Source of the DNA: Diphasiastrum complanatum | Lineage: Eukaryota > Streptophyta > Lycopodiopsida > Lycopodiales > Lycopodiaceae | Reading direction: 5' to 3' | Assembly (NCBI GenBank): GCA_029204225.1 | Contig: CM055110.1 | Location: 21,744,988-21,808,987, forward strand | DNA length: 64,000 bases | In this document: piece after piece, positions 60,376 through 64,000 of the stretch | Position numbering within the stretch: the first letter of the stretch is position 1 | Layout of the letters: the number at the start of each line of letters is the position of its first letter | Translations under genes and position numbers: made by a program | Notes under the pieces: generated by a model | The model's database searches: none | Told to the model about the DNA's origin: nothing | What the model saw: the letters and a program-made list of their open reading frames with translations, nothing else

Positions 60376-60957
60376 TCATGTTTGCTTTTCAACTAATGCC
60401 TTGAATTCCCTGAACTTAGCAAAAGCATCTGATTTCTTGCTTATGAAATAAATCCAAATGCATCTGCTATAATCATCAATAAAGGTGATAAAGTAATAGT
60501 AGCCACTAAGAGATCTAGTCTGCATAGGTCCACATAGATAACTGTGGACAAGGTCTAGGATGCCACTGGCTCTCCTTGCTCCACTTTTGGGAAAACTCTC
60601 TCTGTGTTGTTTTTCCAAAATGCAACCTTCACAAATTTTTCCTTCAAAAGAAATATCAGACAATCCTATAACTAGATTACCTCTTTTGAGAATCTGTAAA
60701 CTTTGAGCACTAATATGACCGAATCGTTGATGCCAAAGATCACTTCGACTATCAACCATGCTTACCATAGCTTGAGCAAAAGATCTCGCATTCAATTTGT
60801 AGAGTCGATTTCCGTTGACTCTAGCTCTTGTATTGTTAATTATGGTTTTGACTTGTATTGACCTTTCTCTCTCTTGTATAATCTGCCATTCTCTCTTTAA
60901 AATGTGCGTTCTCTCTCTCTGAAATGTGTATTCTCTCTCTACCTTCTCGCCTAGCAT
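60376..60957 (-). pseudogene. GAG-pre-integrase and integrase N-terminus of copia B
   Basis: VNGNRLYKLNARSFA, LWHQRFGHISAQSL, CEGCILEKQ (H-H-C-C zinc site), VHSYLCGPM (catalytic Asp changed to Tyr) and FIDDYSRCIWIY. The first 30 or so residues are an ERER-rich artefact of low-complexity DNA. Confidence 0.85.
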
Positions 60958-61085
60958 TACGTCCTAGAAGGCCCGTGGGCCTCGGGCCTTCCATGCAGGT
61001 CAGGGCTCTGCCCATGCCCCCGGGCTCTCGCCCTCGGGCAAGAGCCCTCCCTGCACGGAAGGTCCTCAGACGAGGCCTTCCACCA
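60958..61085. other. GC-rich inverted-repeat island
   Basis: About 125 bp of very GC-rich sequence in AT-rich surroundings. Outer arms gaaggcccgtgggcctcggg / ...cgaggccttcc, with ccatgcagg / cctgcacgg, and inner arms gggctct / agagccc can fold into a long hairpin. It sits just beyond the 5' truncation of copia B. Confidence 0.6.
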
Positions 61086-62330
61086 TACAAAACCAAGCAT
61101 TTATTACATTATAAGCAACACCCATAAATGTCGATTATTAAAATCATAATGTTCACATACCGTTACGTGATGGGCAATCATCACACGTATATATTTAGTA
61201 GCACCTAAATTAGTTTATCTCCAAGCTAGATCTCAGAATTGAGAGCATTGGACCATTGAGAAGTCACAATTGAAAAAGAGGGATGGTTTACCAGCAACTA
61301 CAGCCCCTAATTGTATAGTTATGAAGGGCAGGACCACGTCTGGAGGCTCTATCATTAGCATTACCTTGCACGAGGTTCAGTTGCACGGTTGATGATGAAC
61401 GCTCTCTTGCATGCATGCAGTCGCCATTGCACTTGAACACACTAATTGAAAGCAGTAGGTGATCGCCGCCTTTCTGCTCGTACAAATCTGGGGGGAGGAT
61501 GATAACGACCCACACCACTGGCTTGAGAGCCTTGAGGCCACTGTGACCACGGCCTGTTGGTAGCAAAGCCTTAAATCCTTTTCCATTTAACGTGTGTTAG
61601 ACTATCATATAAAAGGAAATGAGATGTTGACAGGATTCTTATTACTAGTTGCTCCGCTTTTATTTTAGTATGGAATCGTAATTGTGCAATCAATTTGCAA
61701 GCTTTGGCGTCGCTGCTCCGGTTGATCTTTCATTTTGTATTTGTAAATATCTTGAGTCTTCCGTTTATTTCCTTCATGTGTCTAGTTCCGGTCTGTGTTT
61801 AAATAAGGGACAATTATGCAGCTTCAATTTAAAGTTTTCGGATTTGCAATTAGTCTCTTGAATGCTACTACTTGTGTATTGTGACTGTAGACCGTAAATA
61901 TATCCTCATGACACTTGGAAATTGAGCAGCGAGCTTTGGCTGATAAAACATCATATCATACTATCGACGGTATTTGATATTCTTGGTATTGCACTGCGAT
62001 CTTCGTGGCTCATAATAGGAGATTTGCCACGATCTTTTGCAGGTAATTATAACTAGAAGTCAGCATTTCTAATCTTGCCGAGCTGGATCATTAATTGAAT
62101 TCTTGTAGCTTGTCTTAATGCAATTCGATTAAGAGGTGCATTTAAGATACGATCTGAAAGTGAAATTGGCTGTTTGTAGATTCTGCAAAACCTCCAATTT
62201 CTCTTTTGAGCTACAATTCATAAGAGAGATTGCAAAATGTGAAGCAAGTTCATCCTAGTAAGTACTAAGATGACAACCGTGAGTTAAGGCGCTGTGCGAA
62301 GCTTCGTGCTGACGTCCTTGTCTCAAATCG

Positions 62331-62334
<4 letters not shown>

Positions 62335-62367
<33 letters not shown>
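62335..62367. repeat. (GA)n microsatellite
   Basis: About 33 bp of GA. Confidence 0.97.
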
Positions 62368-62370
<3 letters not shown>

Positions 62371-62508
62371 GAGAGCTTTGCAAACCTTTCTAAGTTTCTC
62401 ATTAACATAAGGTAGTCCCCATCAAGCTCTCCTGTATACACACTCAAGTCTCACCGACACACTTTTGCAAATCCCCTTGCATATTTGGGGAGTCACCGAC
62501 ACACTCGC

Positions 62509-62512
<4 letters not shown>

Positions 62513-62570
<58 letters not shown>

Positions 62571-62575
62571 AGAGA
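62513..62575. repeat. (GA)n microsatellite, interrupted once
   Basis: About 62 bp of GA with one GG interruption near 62551. Confidence 0.97.
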
Positions 62576-63271
62576 TGCAAAAGTTGACTTGCTCAATGAC
62601 ACATTTGGTCTTAGGCCTTCATCAAGCTAGAGCCTTGAGCAAATTCAGGCTAACAACTTACCATTGAGAAATAAAGATATCCCTTTGGCCCTAGGTGTAC
62701 ATTGTGTCTAGCAAAATTGAGCAATGATTGTAAACAAGGGATTATGGCAACCTTAAATATGCATTGTTATCTACATGTACATTGTGCTTTTTGTCTTTAG
62801 AATATAGGGAAAACCATTCATATTTGCTGTTATACTTCACTTGGATGTCAATAAGCATGACATGTTATGTTGATACCAACTAGGAAAAATTGTATAAATT
62901 AGTAAAATTGCAAATAAGAACTCGTATGCATCGGCTCAAGTTTATGTGATAAACTTGAAGCACATTTTCCAATCATAGTACTCAATGATTTAACATCTCC
63001 ATCATACTATAAAGGTACTTGCCTCTCATAACCATGTATGTCTTCGAACTTGGTGTACAATTTACTCAGCTAGACAACAAAAATTGAAATGGGGAACACA
63101 CAATCAAGTTGTGATGCATAGAATCCATGCTACAGAAGGGACAACATCATGAGTGAAAAATGCAGAGCTTACAACAATAAAACACTTAAAAAAGCTTGTG
63201 ATTAAGAAAAATGACATGAAGTAATATCACAATGAATTTGCTATTTAGGCTTAAGTTTCAAACATGACTAT

Positions 63272-63762
63272 TGTTGAAAATGAGGTTTTATGGATCTTAA
63301 TGCAACCACAAAGATTGCTCAAGCTTTGGAGGTTGCACAAGATTGGAATCACTCTCTTGGAACTTGGCTTTCCAAGACAATCACCAACAATCTTCAAGAA
63401 GGCAAGAGCTCCATTCATCAACTGATATTAATCACTCTAAAATATGCATGCTAATGTAAATCACAACCGAATTCTTCATTCACATTCATACATCAAGTAG
63501 AAACAACCACTAGATTGCTACTTTACTCTTCAAGGATGTCCAATGCTCAAAATTGCATTATGTCAAGTGAATGTACAATGATGTGATCACAAGCTTAAAG
63601 AGGGAGCTTGGATTTCCTAATGAGGATACACTTAAGAGTTAACGCGATTGGTTACCCTTTGCTGGCGATCAGCTGGAAGTCCGTTTTGTAGACGTTCTTC
63701 AAGTAATTGGCTGTCTAAGTTATGATTCACCAAGGAGGCAACTGTGGGCTTAATTTCCAGCA
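63272..63762 (-). mobile_element. 3' LTR of a copia-type element (element continues right of window)
   Basis: On the minus strand it starts TGCTGGAAATTAAGCCCAC (compare the TGTTGGAAATTATGCCC start common to plant copia LTRs) and ends ATTTTCAACA, giving 491 bp. It is preceded by the polypurine tract TTAAGGGGGAT at about 63763-63773. The pol region would lie beyond 64000. Confidence 0.7.
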
Positions 63763-64000
63763 ATCCCCCTTAAGGCCATGGTTGGTGCCTTGGTAACTTC
63801 GTCAGGTTCAGCGTGCTTTGGGTCAAATCTGATATATTTAGATTTGGATTCTGAGAAATTTTTCATGTTTGGAAGTATCAATTGATTGAATTTTGAAACA
63901 TTTTTTATGATATAGAATCAGATTCTTGAAAAGTGAAATAGATCTAGCAGATCTGATCTGAGATAGTTTTTGATTGAAAAATCTAGATCCAATCTCATTG

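Larger units (their letters stand above)
58044..60957 (-). mobile_element. Ty1/copia element B, 5'-truncated pol
   Basis: Same family as A and better preserved. GAG-pre-integrase and integrase start at 60957-60376, integrase at 60360-59755, RT at 59621-59262 and 59258-58746, and RNase H at 58777-58038. Frameshifts occur near 60368, 59700, 59260, 58760 and 58450. Homology to A ends at about 60785 upstream of the GAG-pre-integrase; beyond it lie low-complexity and GC-rich sequence instead of gag. Confidence 0.9.
61100..63270. other. intergenic, no gene recognised
   Basis: No convincing coding sequence. Two GA tracts are listed separately. The word agtc(t)caccgacacac flanks the region between them (62450 and 62492). 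Confidence 0.5.

Overview
The window looks like nuclear DNA of a land plant: AT-rich, gene-poor, with spliced plant genes, plant-type LTR retrotransposons, hAT and Helitron debris, and many long (GA)n/(CT)n tracts. Nothing bacterial, organellar or viral was seen. A non-seed vascular plant or bryophyte is my guess, from the microsatellite load and an endonuclease type of LINE that is rare in flowering plants, but the sequence does not prove it.

Layout. (1) 1-12.1 kb, minus strand: a multi-exon gene of a conserved plant protein of unknown function (resembling Arabidopsis At4g24610/At5g65440, from memory). Eleven exons can be placed, ten of them with phases that agree across the junctions, and the gene runs off the left edge. 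Its long intron (about 5.5-11.2 kb) holds an 8-bp-TSD MITE and an antisense hAT transposase remnant. (2) 12.1-26.9 kb: repeats only. These are two TIR elements sharing ends (15.2-16.1 and 23.1-24.2 kb), a nest of LTR elements in opposite orientations forming about 0.7-1 kb inverted-repeat arms, a primer-binding site followed by five stem-loop motifs, GA tracts, and degenerate tandem units. (3) 26.9-29.1 kb, minus strand: a broken non-LTR retrotransposon with RT, CCHC finger and restriction-like endonuclease. (4) 30.5-31.0 kb: two MITEs in tandem sharing one target duplication. (5) 31.7-37.4 kb, minus strand: a complete SAR1 GTPase gene (three coding exons, 193 codons before the stop). (6) 38.1-38.7 kb: a chimera of an endo-mannanase N-terminus and a fasciclin-like (FAS1) fragment next to a retrotransposon-like PBS. 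(7) 39.6-43.7 kb: a 157-bp satellite, a long CT tract, and a Helitron remnant with tandem Arg-rich units. (8) 43.7-61.1 kb: three Ty1/copia elements on the minus strand (C, A, B). A lies inside the pol of C; A and B are 5'-truncated relatives. Between A and B lie 5.6 kb without coding sequence, a candidate LTR/PBS and a gag zinc-knuckle remnant. (9) 61.1-64 kb: no gene; GA tracts and a 491-bp copia-type 3' LTR whose element continues off the right edge.

Only two genes look functional: the unknown-function gene and SAR1 (COPII coat assembly at the ER). Everything else is mobile-element sequence or its decay products. Intron boundaries were read by eye from splice dinucleotides, phase continuity and remembered family sequence, not from transcripts.
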